Origin: CAYFUR01 sp964346275
GTDB lineage: Bacteria; Sumerlaeota; Sumerlaeia; SLMS01
NCBI GenBank assembly: GCA_964346275.1
Contig: CAYFUR010000114.1
Span: 1 to 12,276, forward strand
DNA: 12,276 nt
Reading direction: 5' to 3'
Shown here: in pieces, positions 1-7,246 of the stretch
Layout of the letters: every line of letters begins with the position of its first letter
Numbering within the stretch: position 1 is the stretch's first letter
The notes under the pieces: model-generated
Seen by the model: the letters and a program-made list of their open reading frames with translations, nothing else
What the model was told of the DNA's origin: nothing
The model's database searches: none
Program-made: the position numbers and the translations under genes

Positions 1-28
1 CTTCCCACTTCCCTCTGTCGGAGATTGA

Positions 29-748
29 GGCGGGGCGTCCATCGAGGCCCTCGAAGCGGACCTGAGGCGCCTCCTTCACTCCGATCGCACGCCGGAGGTG
101 CCGGCGCTGGACGCCCGGGAATCCCTTTTCAGCCGGATGGCCCGGGCGGACATCCTTGTCGAGAAAGCATTGTCTATACGTCCCGAAAAAGAGAAAGCGC
201 GCCTGGCGCTTGATCGCTCGCGGATCGAGAGAGAGCTGGCCCGCAAAGACGATTACCCCGATTTCACCTTCGGCGTGAACTATATCGGCATCGGCGACAA
301 CCCCGCGGGCAACCCCGGCGACGAAGGCCAGGATGCCTGGAACGTTTCCGCCGGCATCAATATCCCCATTCCCAACGCACGCCGCCGCGCCGCGAAAAAG
401 CAGGCGGAGTTGCGCGAGCAGGAAGCCGAACAACGCATCCTCGCCGTCGAGGACCGCATTCGAGGCGAAATCGAATCAACCGTCCCCCGCCTGCGGACTC
501 TCGAATCCCAGCGGGCCGTTCTCATCAACAGCCTGCTCCCTCTCGCCGAAGAAGCTTTTGCCGCCAGCCAGGCCTCCTATGAATCGGGGCGAGCCAGCTT
601 TCTCGACCTTCTCGACTCCCAGCGCACGTATATCACCGTGCGGCGTGACCTCCTGCGAATCCAGCGGGATTACCTCCTCGCCACGGCGCGTCTCGAACGC
701 GCCATCGGCGGCACCCTGACGCCCCTCCAAGTGGAGCAAAACCCATGA
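29..748 (+). CDS. TolC/CusC-like outer-membrane efflux channel, C-terminal part (5' partial)
   Basis: This is the C-terminal ~239 residues of an outer-membrane factor, the trimeric duct that takes substrate from an RND pump and adaptor across the outer membrane. The visible half shows the family pattern. A beta-strand segment (YPDFTFGVNYIGIGD, near 263-300) precedes a long charged coiled-coil helix, followed by the hallmark YESGRASFLDLLDSQR near 577-625 and a final helix ending in LERAIGG. The frame is open only from base 29 because TGA sits at 26-28. Residues from about base 38 (SIEALEADLRRLL) still look like this family, so the first in-frame GTG (98) is probably not the true start. Upstream, a neighbouring frame reads LSEIEAG, which suggests a one-base error or frameshift near 33-40. 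The stop overlaps the adaptor start (ATGA, 745-748), so the two are translationally coupled. The family is secure; assigning it to CusC rests on the neighbours. Confidence 0.85.
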   Translation, partial: GGASIEALEADLRRLLHSDRTPEVPALDARESLFSRMARADILVEKALSIRPEKEKARLALDRSRIERELARKDDYPDFTFGVNYIGIGDNPAGNPGDEGQDAWNVSAGINIPIPNARRRAAKKQAELREQEAEQRILAVEDRIRGEIESTVPRLRTLESQRAVLINSLLPLAEEAFAASQASYESGRASFLDLLDSQRTYITVRRDLLRIQRDYLLATARLERAIGGTLTPLQVEQNP

Positions 749-2739
749 AGAACACGATCCTCGCTCTCTTTAGAAGACTCATCCCCACGGGAATGCAAAT
801 CCTGGTGGTTGCAGCCATTCTGATCACGGCATTCCTGGCATACAATCTCGGCGCGGGAAAAACCTCCCCCTCATCAGACGGATCCAGGGCCCCCGGGGAA
901 ATGGATTCGCAATCCGCCCAAGGCGAAGGCCGACATCCCAAAGACAGCGATGGGGACGGGATCATCTATACATGCTCCATGCATCCCCAGGTTCAGCAGG
1001 ATCAGCCCGGCGATTGCCCCATTTGCGGAATGGAACTTGTCGAGCAGGAGGTGAGCGGAGTAACCACCGCCACGACCGGGGAGCATGATCACAGCGCTCA
1101 GCAAGAGCCCCTCGGCTATGCCTGCGCCATGAATTGCGTCCCGCCCCTCGAAGAGCCCGGCGATTGCCCCATTTGCGGCATGGAAATGCAGCCCGTGTTT
1201 GAGGAAAGCGCATCGTCCGGAGGCGGAGACTCCACCCGCCAGCTCTCCATGTCGCCCGAAGCGCGCGCCCTGGCCAATATCCAAACGGTCGCCGTGGAAA
1301 GGCGCCCCGCGGAGATGCCCGTCCGCCTGGATGGACAGATCGGCATCGACCCCACGCGCCGCGCCCGCATCAGCGCCGACACCGGAGGCCGTATAGACGC
1401 GCTCTACGCCGATTTCTCCGGCCAGGTTGTCCAAAAGGGGCAAGACCTGGTGCTCCTTTACAGCCCCGAACTGCTCGCGACCCAGCAGGACTTCCTCCAG
1501 GCGCGCCGCGCCATGGAGCGGCTGCCCGGGGAGGCTTCCGCCTCGATCGCGAATTCCAGCCGGCGCGCGGTTGCCTCCGCCCGGGAAAGGCTCCGCCTTG
1601 CCGGGCTCGACAGCGCCCAGATCGACGCCATAGCCCGCGAAGGCCAGGCTCGTGAGCGGGTGGTCCTTAAAGCTCCCATTGGCGGCACGGTGATAGACCT
1701 TCACGCCCAAGAAGGCGATTATATACAAGATGAAGCCCCGATCATTACCATCGCCGACCTTTCCACCGTATGGGGAGAACTGGAAGCCTACGAGAAAGAC
1801 TTGCCGTGGCTGCGGCGGAATCTCCCGGTCACCTTCACCGCGGAATCCTTTCCTGGCGAGGTCTTCTCCGGCCGGATCGATTGGGTTGATCCGGTCATGA
1901 ACCCATCAACACGCACGACGCTCGTTCGGGTGACGATTCAGAATAAGGAAAAGAAACTTAAACCAGGAATGTATATCACAGGCCAGGCGCAATCGCGTCT
2001 GGATCAGGGGCCTCAACCGCTGATCATTCCATCGAGCGCCCCCCTCATCACCGGCAAGCGGGCCGTTGTCTATGTCGAAAAGCCTCAATCAGAGCGGCCA
2101 ACTTATGAAGGGCGAGAGGTCATCCTCGGCCCGCGTACCGAAAATGGTTACGTTGTCAAAGAAGGCCTCCGCGAGGGCGAGCGCGTCGTCGTCAACGGTG
2201 CGTTCCAGATCGATTCCGCGCTGCAAATCGTCGCCAAGCCAAGCATGATGAGTCCGGAAGGCGAAGCCCCCATGCCCGGGCACAACCATGGGGGTGAAAT
2301 GCAAGCGCCTCAGGCCGAGTCGGCAGAGAAGTCCCACGCCATGGGAAAACTCCGTCCCATCCTCAAAGCGTATATCTCTCTTCAAACGGCTCTCGCGGCG
2401 GATAAACTGGAATCGTCCCAGGAATTGTTTTCGGAACTCGCGGAGCAGGCCGGAGAGGCGCAGATGGCCTCCCTCGCGGAAGCCGCAAAAGAGGGAGCTT
2501 CCTCGGAGGATTGGGATTCCGCGCGCCGCACATTCCAGCGTGTATCCAATACCCTGATTGCTCTCGTGAAAGAGCAAGGCAACCCACTCGATTCGCCGCT
2601 CCGCCTGGTCCATTGCCCGATGGCTTTCGATTTCGAAGGGGCCGACTGGCTGCAAACGGAATCCGAGGTTCGGAATCCTTACTTCGGGGACGAAATGCTG
2701 AAGTGCGGAACCGTCGAACAGGAGTTTGCCGCCCAATGA
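745..2739 (+). CDS. cusB: CusB-type RND periplasmic adaptor with two heavy-metal-binding domains and C-terminal DUF3347
   Basis: Membrane-fusion protein linking an RND pump to its outer-membrane channel; CusB-family adaptors bind Cu(I)/Ag(I) and pass it to the pump. Residues ~17-38 form a membrane anchor. Two HMBD-like modules follow: residues 75-99 (C77, M79, H80, C91, C94) and 125-149 (C127, M129, C131, C141, C144), each ending in GDCPICGME. Between them is a short His patch (H114, H116). The barrel-sandwich and hairpin core runs from ~170 to 330 (motifs GGRIDALYADFSGQVV and APIGGTVIDLHAQEGDYI), followed by beta-barrel and membrane-proximal parts to ~495. A Met/His linker (M501, M502, M510, H513, H515, M519) leads to a DUF3347 domain (~533-660), recognisable by HCPMA (H623-C624) and NPYFGDEMLKCG (C654). 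At 664 aa it is far longer than E. coli CusB (about 400). GGAG at 733-736 precedes the ATG. Its stop overlaps the pump start. The family is firm; copper/silver specificity is inferred from the metal-binding modules. Confidence 0.93.
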   Translation: MKNTILALFRRLIPTGMQILVVAAILITAFLAYNLGAGKTSPSSDGSRAPGEMDSQSAQGEGRHPKDSDGDGIIYTCSMHPQVQQDQPGDCPICGMELVEQEVSGVTTATTGEHDHSAQQEPLGYACAMNCVPPLEEPGDCPICGMEMQPVFEESASSGGGDSTRQLSMSPEARALANIQTVAVERRPAEMPVRLDGQIGIDPTRRARISADTGGRIDALYADFSGQVVQKGQDLVLLYSPELLATQQDFLQARRAMERLPGEASASIANSSRRAVASARERLRLAGLDSAQIDAIAREGQARERVVLKAPIGGTVIDLHAQEGDYIQDEAPIITIADLSTVWGELEAYEKDLPWLRRNLPVTFTAESFPGEVFSGRIDWVDPVMNPSTRTTLVRVTIQNKEKKLKPGMYITGQAQSRLDQGPQPLIIPSSAPLITGKRAVVYVEKPQSERPTYEGREVILGPRTENGYVVKEGLREGERVVVNGAFQIDSALQIVAKPSMMSPEGEAPMPGHNHGGEMQAPQAESAEKSHAMGKLRPILKAYISLQTALAADKLESSQELFSELAEQAGEAQMASLAEAAKEGASSEDWDSARRTFQRVSNTLIALVKEQGNPLDSPLRLVHCPMAFDFEGADWLQTESEVRNPYFGDEMLKCGTVEQEFAAQ

Positions 2740-5700
2740 TCAGCAAGCTCATACAACACGTCATGGAGCAAAAACTCGTCGTCTTTCTGGTCACGGCGGC
2801 CCTCATCGCCTGGGGTCTCATTGTTTCTCCCTTTGCTTTGGACACGGGCATCTTTCCGCGCGATCCGGTGCCCGTGGACGCGATCCCGGACCTCGGCGAG
2901 AATCAACAGATTGTCTTTACAGACTGGCCCGGACGGTCGCCCGAGGATGTCGAGGACCAGGTCACATACCCTCTCACCACCGCCCTCCTTGGCATCCCGG
3001 GGGTCAAGACGATCCGTTCCAATTCCATGTTTGGTTTTTCGTCAATCTATGTGATTTTCGAAGAGAATGTGGACTTCTACTGGTCGCGTTCGCGCATCCT
3101 GGAAAAGCTCAACAGCCTGCCCGCCGGCACTCTCCCCACTGAAGCGAAACCGGCCCTGGGCCCGGACGCCACGGCGATGGGCCAGATTTTCTGGTATACA
3201 TTGGAAGGCCGGACGCCCGGCGGCAAACCAGCGGGCGGATGGGATCCGCAAGAGCTGCGATCTATACAGGACTGGTATGTGCGCTACGCCCTCCAGGGCG
3301 CCAAGGGCGTTTCGGAAGTCGCCAGCGTGGGCGGCTTCGTCCGGGAATACCAGATCGATGTCAAACCGGAAGCGTTGCGCAGCTTTGACATTTCCCTCAG
3401 CCAGGTCATTCACGCCGTCCGGCGCTCGAACCTCGATGTCGGCGCGCGCACGATCGAGGGGAACGGCGTCGAGTATGTTGTGCGCGGGCGCGGCTTTATT
3501 CAAAATCTGTCCGACATCGAGAACTCCGTCATCACAAGCCGCGATGGCATCCCGATCACCGTCAGCCAGATCGCCACCGTCGGCATGGGGCCGGCGCTTC
3601 GCCGAGGGGTCCTCGACAAGAGCGGCGCCGAGGCCGTCGGGGGCGTGGTTGTCGCACGCTATGGCGCCAATCCGATGGAAGTGATCCAGAACGTGAAAGC
3701 CAAGATCGCCGAAATCGAACCGGGGCTGCCTTCGAAAACCCTCGAGGATGGGACCGTCAGCAAAGTCTCCATTGTTCCCTTCTACGACCGCACCGGGCTG
3801 ATCCAGGAAACCCTTGGCACGCTCAAACACGCGCTCCAGGCGGAGCTTCTGATCACCATGATCGTCGTTCTGCTCATGGTGTTCCATCTGCGCAGCTCTT
3901 TATTGATCAGCGCCATGCTGCCACTCGCCGTGCTGTTCACCTTTATTTTGATGAAGATCGGCGGCATCCAGGCAAACGTCGTCGCCCTGGCGGGAATCGC
4001 GATCGCCATCGGCACCGTTGTCGATATGGGCATCGTGATGACCGAGAACATGCTCCAGCACCTGCGGCTGGCGTCTCCCGCCGAATCACGGTTCCAGGTT
4101 CTCCACCGCGCTTCGCGGGAAGTCGGCGGCGCCGTGCTGGCCGCCGTCGCCACGACAATTATCAGCTTTCTCCCTGTCTTTACGATGATCGGGGCGGAAG
4201 GAAAGCTGTTCAAACCACTTGCCTATACAAAAACGTTCGCTCTTTTCGCGAGCATTATCATTGCCTTGGCGCTTCTGCCGCCAGCCGCCCATCTCCTCTT
4301 TGGCTGGCGCACACCAAAGGTGCCGGTCTGGCTTCGAAAGGCCTGGAAACCGATCCACTTAACCATCGTCGTCGTGGCCGCGGTGGCCGTGACGGTTCTC
4401 CTCGCTTCCGTCTGGGAACCCCTCGGAGCGCTCCGTTCCCCGCTGGAGAACCTGCTTTTTGTCGCGATCGCCGTCGGCGGACTCCTGGCCTTCTTCTGGC
4501 TGTTCCAGTATGTCTATAAGCATATTCTAGGCTGGTGCCTGCAATACAAGGCCGTGTTTCTCTCCATCCCCCTGCTATTGATCCTTCTCGGCGGGTGCGT
4601 CTGGCTTGGCTTTCCCCAGCTCTTTGGCTGGGCGCCATCGTCTCTGCGCAACTCCAGCGCGGGCGAGCAGCTTTCTGAAGCCTTTCCCGGCCTGGGGCGC
4701 GAATTCATGCCCACGCTCGACGAAGGCAGCTTTCTCTACATGCCCGTCACGATGCCCCATGCAAGTATTGGCGAGGCGAAAGACTACCTGCAAAAACTGG
4801 ACATGGCGATCCAGGCCATTCCCGAAGTCGAAACCGTCGTGGGCAAGATCGGGCGTGTAGACAGCCCTCTCGATCCCGCGCCTATCTCGATGATCGAGAC
4901 AGTGATCCAGTATCGGCCCGAATTCAAACAGGATGAGCATGGCAACCGGATCACTTTTGCCTACAACGAGGCGGCGGACGAATACCGGCGCGACAAAGCA
5001 GGAAAACTTATCCCTGATGAGGATGGCCGGCCCTATCGCAATTGGCGGCCGGAAATCCAAACGACGGACGATATCTGGGATGAAATCGTCGAAGCGGCGC
5101 AGTTCCCTGGCCTCACATCCGCCCCGAAGCTCGCACCCATCAGCGCCCGGCTGGTCATGCTGCAAAGCGGCATGCGCGCGCCCATGGGGATCAAGGTGCG
5201 CGGCCCGGATCTCGAAACCATCGAGGACGTCGGCCTGAAAATCGAAGAGATTCTCAAGTCCGGCGACGTGGAAGGTGTCCGACCAAGCGCCGTGATCGCC
5301 GAGCGCATCGTTGGAAAGCCCTATTTGGAAATCACACCCGATCGACAGGCGATCGCCCGCCATGGGATCAACATGGAAGATGTCATGCAGGTGATCGAAG
5401 TCGCCGTGGGCGGGCGGCCCCTCACGCGCACCGTGGAAGGCCGCGAACGCTATCCCGTGCGCGTCCGCTACCAGAGAGAGCTGCGCGATTCCATCGAACA
5501 ACTCGGCGATATACTCGTGCCGGGACCACCGCGGGAAATGGGCGGCCCTCCGGTTCAGATCCCCCTCGAACAGCTGGCAACGATCGACTATCGCCGCGGC
5601 CCGCAGTCCATCAAAAGCGAAGACACGTTCCTGGTTGGCTATGTGTTGTTCGACAAGCAAGAGGGGCACGCGGAAACCGATGTGGTGGAAAACGCCCGCG

Positions 5701-6419
5701 CCGTCTTGCAAAGCCAATTGGATCCGGAACTGCCGGCGGGCGTATCCTACGAGTTCGCCGGAAGCTATCAAAACCAGGTAAGAGCCGCGCGAACGCTTGC
5801 TCTTGTTCTTCCGCTCGCCCTGCTTCTCATCTTCCTCATTCTGTATATGCAGTTCCAGTCCGTGGCCGTCACCATGCTGGTTTTCTCCAACGTCTTCGTG
5901 GCCTGGTCCGGCGGTTTTGTCTTTCTCTGGCTTTGGAGCCAGCCATGGTTCCTCGATGTGGCGGTGTTTGGTGCCAACCTGCGCGATATCTTCCACATGG
6001 GAGAAGTCAACCTCTCCGTCGCCGTGTGGGTGGGCTTCCTGGCTCTCTTTGGTATCGCCACGGATGATGGCGTGATCATGGCCACGTATATACGCCAGAG
6101 CTTCGCCGTCCACCCCGCCAACACGGCAAGGGAGATCCGCGCCGCGATCATTCATGCGGCCCGCCGCCGCATTCGACCCTGCCTCATGACCAGCGCGACC
6201 ACCATCCTCGCGTTGCTCCCCGTCCTCACCTCCACGGGCAAGGGCAGCGAAATCATGGCGCCGCTCGCGATTCCCGTCTTTGGCGGGATGCTCGTCGTTC
6301 TTGTCAGCGTTTTTGTTGTCCCCACTTTATATAGCGCGATGGAGGAGATGCGTCTTTCCATCGCCGAACCGCGCCGGAACTCGACCCCCGGGGCCGATTC
6401 CGCGGAACCCGCCACCTGA
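2736..6419 (+). CDS. cusA: CusA-type heavy-metal RND efflux pump (HME family), extended form
   Basis: Proton-driven inner-membrane pump that exports Cu(I)/Ag(I) through the adaptor and outer-membrane channel. The start is the ATG overlapping the adaptor stop, with AGGAG at 2720-2724; the frame is open further upstream, but that part lies inside the adaptor gene. The N-terminus shows VDAIPDLGENQQIVFTDWPG and later GFSSIYVIFEE, classic HME-RND sequence. The TM4 proton-relay acidic residues are D430 and E437 (GTVVDMGIVMTEN). The periplasmic copper site of E. coli CusA (M573, M623, E625, M672) aligns with M669, M719, E721 and M808, which argues for monovalent copper/silver rather than Zn/Co/Cd. 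At 1227 aa it is about 180 residues longer than E. coli CusA. The extra length includes a two-helix hydrophobic insertion at ~540-598 and a charged insertion of about 40 residues between M719 and M808. The C-terminal TM10 region reads GIATDDGVIMATYI. Function is confident; the role of the insertions is unknown. Confidence 0.96.
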   Translation: MISKLIQHVMEQKLVVFLVTAALIAWGLIVSPFALDTGIFPRDPVPVDAIPDLGENQQIVFTDWPGRSPEDVEDQVTYPLTTALLGIPGVKTIRSNSMFGFSSIYVIFEENVDFYWSRSRILEKLNSLPAGTLPTEAKPALGPDATAMGQIFWYTLEGRTPGGKPAGGWDPQELRSIQDWYVRYALQGAKGVSEVASVGGFVREYQIDVKPEALRSFDISLSQVIHAVRRSNLDVGARTIEGNGVEYVVRGRGFIQNLSDIENSVITSRDGIPITVSQIATVGMGPALRRGVLDKSGAEAVGGVVVARYGANPMEVIQNVKAKIAEIEPGLPSKTLEDGTVSKVSIVPFYDRTGLIQETLGTLKHALQAELLITMIVVLLMVFHLRSSLLISAMLPLAVLFTFILMKIGGIQANVVALAGIAIAIGTVVDMGIVMTENMLQHLRLASPAESRFQVLHRASREVGGAVLAAVATTIISFLPVFTMIGAEGKLFKPLAYTKTFALFASIIIALALLPPAAHLLFGWRTPKVPVWLRKAWKPIHLTIVVVAAVAVTVLLASVWEPLGALRSPLENLLFVAIAVGGLLAFFWLFQYVYKHILGWCLQYKAVFLSIPLLLILLGGCVWLGFPQLFGWAPSSLRNSSAGEQLSEAFPGLGREFMPTLDEGSFLYMPVTMPHASIGEAKDYLQKLDMAIQAIPEVETVVGKIGRVDSPLDPAPISMIETVIQYRPEFKQDEHGNRITFAYNEAADEYRRDKAGKLIPDEDGRPYRNWRPEIQTTDDIWDEIVEAAQFPGLTSAPKLAPISARLVMLQSGMRAPMGIKVRGPDLETIEDVGLKIEEILKSGDVEGVRPSAVIAERIVGKPYLEITPDRQAIARHGINMEDVMQVIEVAVGGRPLTRTVEGRERYPVRVRYQRELRDSIEQLGDILVPGPPREMGGPPVQIPLEQLATIDYRRGPQSIKSEDTFLVGYVLFDKQEGHAETDVVENARAVLQSQLDPELPAGVSYEFAGSYQNQVRAARTLALVLPLALLLIFLILYMQFQSVAVTMLVFSNVFVAWSGGFVFLWLWSQPWFLDVAVFGANLRDIFHMGEVNLSVAVWVGFLALFGIATDDGVIMATYIRQSFAVHPANTAREIRAAIIHAARRRIRPCLMTSATTILALLPVLTSTGKGSEIMAPLAIPVFGGMLVVLVSVFVVPTLYSAMEEMRLSIAEPRRNSTPGADSAEPAT

Positions 6420-6422
6420 TCC

Positions 6423-6430
6423 AAAGGAGA
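6423..6430 (+). promoter_or_regulatory. Ribosome-binding site for the triple-repeat periplasmic protein
   Basis: AAAGGAGA lies five bases before the ATG at 6436, directly after the pump stop at 6419. It fixes the start inside an otherwise longer open frame, and a signal peptide begins exactly there. A separate strong site suggests independent, possibly high-level translation from the operon message. Confidence 0.85.
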
Positions 6431-6435
6431 ATCCC

Positions 6436-7182
6436 ATGAAGAACCTTCTCGCGGCACTCTTACTCGCATTCTCTTTCGCCCTCCCGGCGATTGCCCAGCA
6501 ACACGACAACCACGAGGGCCACCACCATGGCAAAAAACCCACGGCCCAGCCCGCCACGCAGCCCGCGGAAAAAGAATCGAAACGTATTGGCGACGCCTGG
6601 CCGCTCGAAACCTGTCCGGTCTCCGGGATGGAACTTGGCTCCATGGGCGAACCGATCATTCTTATTCACGAAGGGCGCGAAGTTCGGTTTTGCTGCCAGG
6701 GCTGCGTTCCCCAATTCAAGGACTCCCCCGCCAGATTCCTGGACAAAGCGGACAAGAAAATCGTCCAGCGCCAGAATGATGTCTATGCGTTGGAGCAATG
6801 TCCCATCAGTGGCGCGGAACTCGGATCCATGGGCGATCCGATCCAGAAGGTCTATGGCAACCGTCTCGTGAAATTCTGCTGCGCGGGCTGCCTGCCGAAG
6901 TTCGAAGAAAACGTGTCGGAAAGCCTTGATAAGATGGACGCGAAGATCGTCGAGGCCAGAAAAGCCGGCTACCCCCTGGACATCTGCGTCGTCAGCGGCC
7001 AACCTCTCGATGCCATGGGCGGACCGGTGGAATATGTCCACGCAAACCGGCTGGTCCGTTTCTGCTGCAAGGCCTGCGTTTCCCAGTTCGAGAAAGACCC
7101 CGCGGCCTATCTGGAGAAAATCGATAAAAAGTTGGCATCGGAGAAGTCCGAATCCAAGGCGGACGAACAAACAACCCAGTAA
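6436..7182 (+). CDS. Secreted protein with three tandem YHS/TRASH-like Cys-rich repeats, putative periplasmic copper-binding protein
   Basis: A 248-aa protein exported to the periplasm: residues 1-20 form a signal peptide ending ALPAIA before QQ, and there is no lipobox Cys. A His-rich stretch (residues 23-32, DNHEGHHHGK with flanking His) and a Pro/Ala/Gln linker follow. Three repeats of exactly 62 residues then occupy ~55-116, 117-178 and 179-240. Each has the pattern C-x2-SG-x2-L-x2-MG-x-P, then R-x-V-x-FCC-x2-C and F. The cysteines are C60/C86/C87/C90, C122/C148/C149/C152 and C184/C210/C211/C214, always 26 residues from the first to the second. This resembles YHS/TRASH-type metal-binding folds, which are usually single copy. 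It is last in the efflux operon and no CusF is seen, so I infer it binds or delivers Cu(I)/Ag(I) in the periplasm. The repeat structure is seen directly; function is inferred. A redox or structural zinc role remains possible. Confidence 0.85.
   Translation: MKNLLAALLLAFSFALPAIAQQHDNHEGHHHGKKPTAQPATQPAEKESKRIGDAWPLETCPVSGMELGSMGEPIILIHEGREVRFCCQGCVPQFKDSPARFLDKADKKIVQRQNDVYALEQCPISGAELGSMGDPIQKVYGNRLVKFCCAGCLPKFEENVSESLDKMDAKIVEARKAGYPLDICVVSGQPLDAMGGPVEYVHANRLVRFCCKACVSQFEKDPAAYLEKIDKKLASEKSESKADEQTTQ
6598..7155 (+). repeat. Three 186-bp in-frame repeats encoding 62-aa Cys-rich modules
   Basis: The modules lie at 6598-6783, 6784-6969 and 6970-7155. Equivalent cysteines are exactly 62 residues apart in all three, with no insertion or deletion. 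The DNA has diverged while Cys, SG, MG, R-x-V-x-FCC and F are kept, which points to old internal duplication maintained by selection rather than a recent assembly artefact. Confidence 0.9.
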
Positions 7183-7197
7183 CCCGGCGGAATAAAG

Positions 7198-7228
7198 GGG
7201 TGGGCGGTGTTTCCATCATCGCCCACCC
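7198..7228. terminator. Hairpin terminator between the efflux operon and the convergent secreted-protein gene
   Basis: GGGTGGGCG at 7198-7206 pairs perfectly with CGCCCACCC at 7220-7228. The stem can extend inward by three more pairs (one G-T wobble), leaving a loop of about 7 bases. Read on the minus strand it is followed by CTTTATT, a short T-rich tract suited to intrinsic termination of the gene at 7247-8401. On the plus strand the following TGCCTTGC is weak, so stopping of the operon may be partial. It sits between two convergent stops, 7182 and 7247, as expected for a shared terminator. Confidence 0.7.
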
Positions 7229-7246
7229 TGCCTTGCATCATCACCC

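Noticed and set aside
874..1728. Minus-strand open frame of 284 codons opposite the adaptor gene
   Set aside because: The plus-strand frame carries the HMBD and adaptor motifs; the minus frame has no family features or ribosome-binding site and repeats only because the HMBD modules repeat.
2511..2735. Upstream extension of the pump frame
   Set aside because: It lies wholly inside the adaptor's DUF3347 region in another frame, and pump homology begins at the ATG at 2736.
4575..6155. Long minus-strand open frame (526 codons) inside the pump gene
   Set aside because: It is the antisense shadow of a clearly conserved RND pump. Its peptide has no recognisable motif, and GC-rich codon use often leaves the antisense frame open.
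6598..7155. Triple repeat considered as an assembly duplication
   Set aside because: The copies are well diverged at DNA level while key residues are conserved, which an assembly artefact would not produce.
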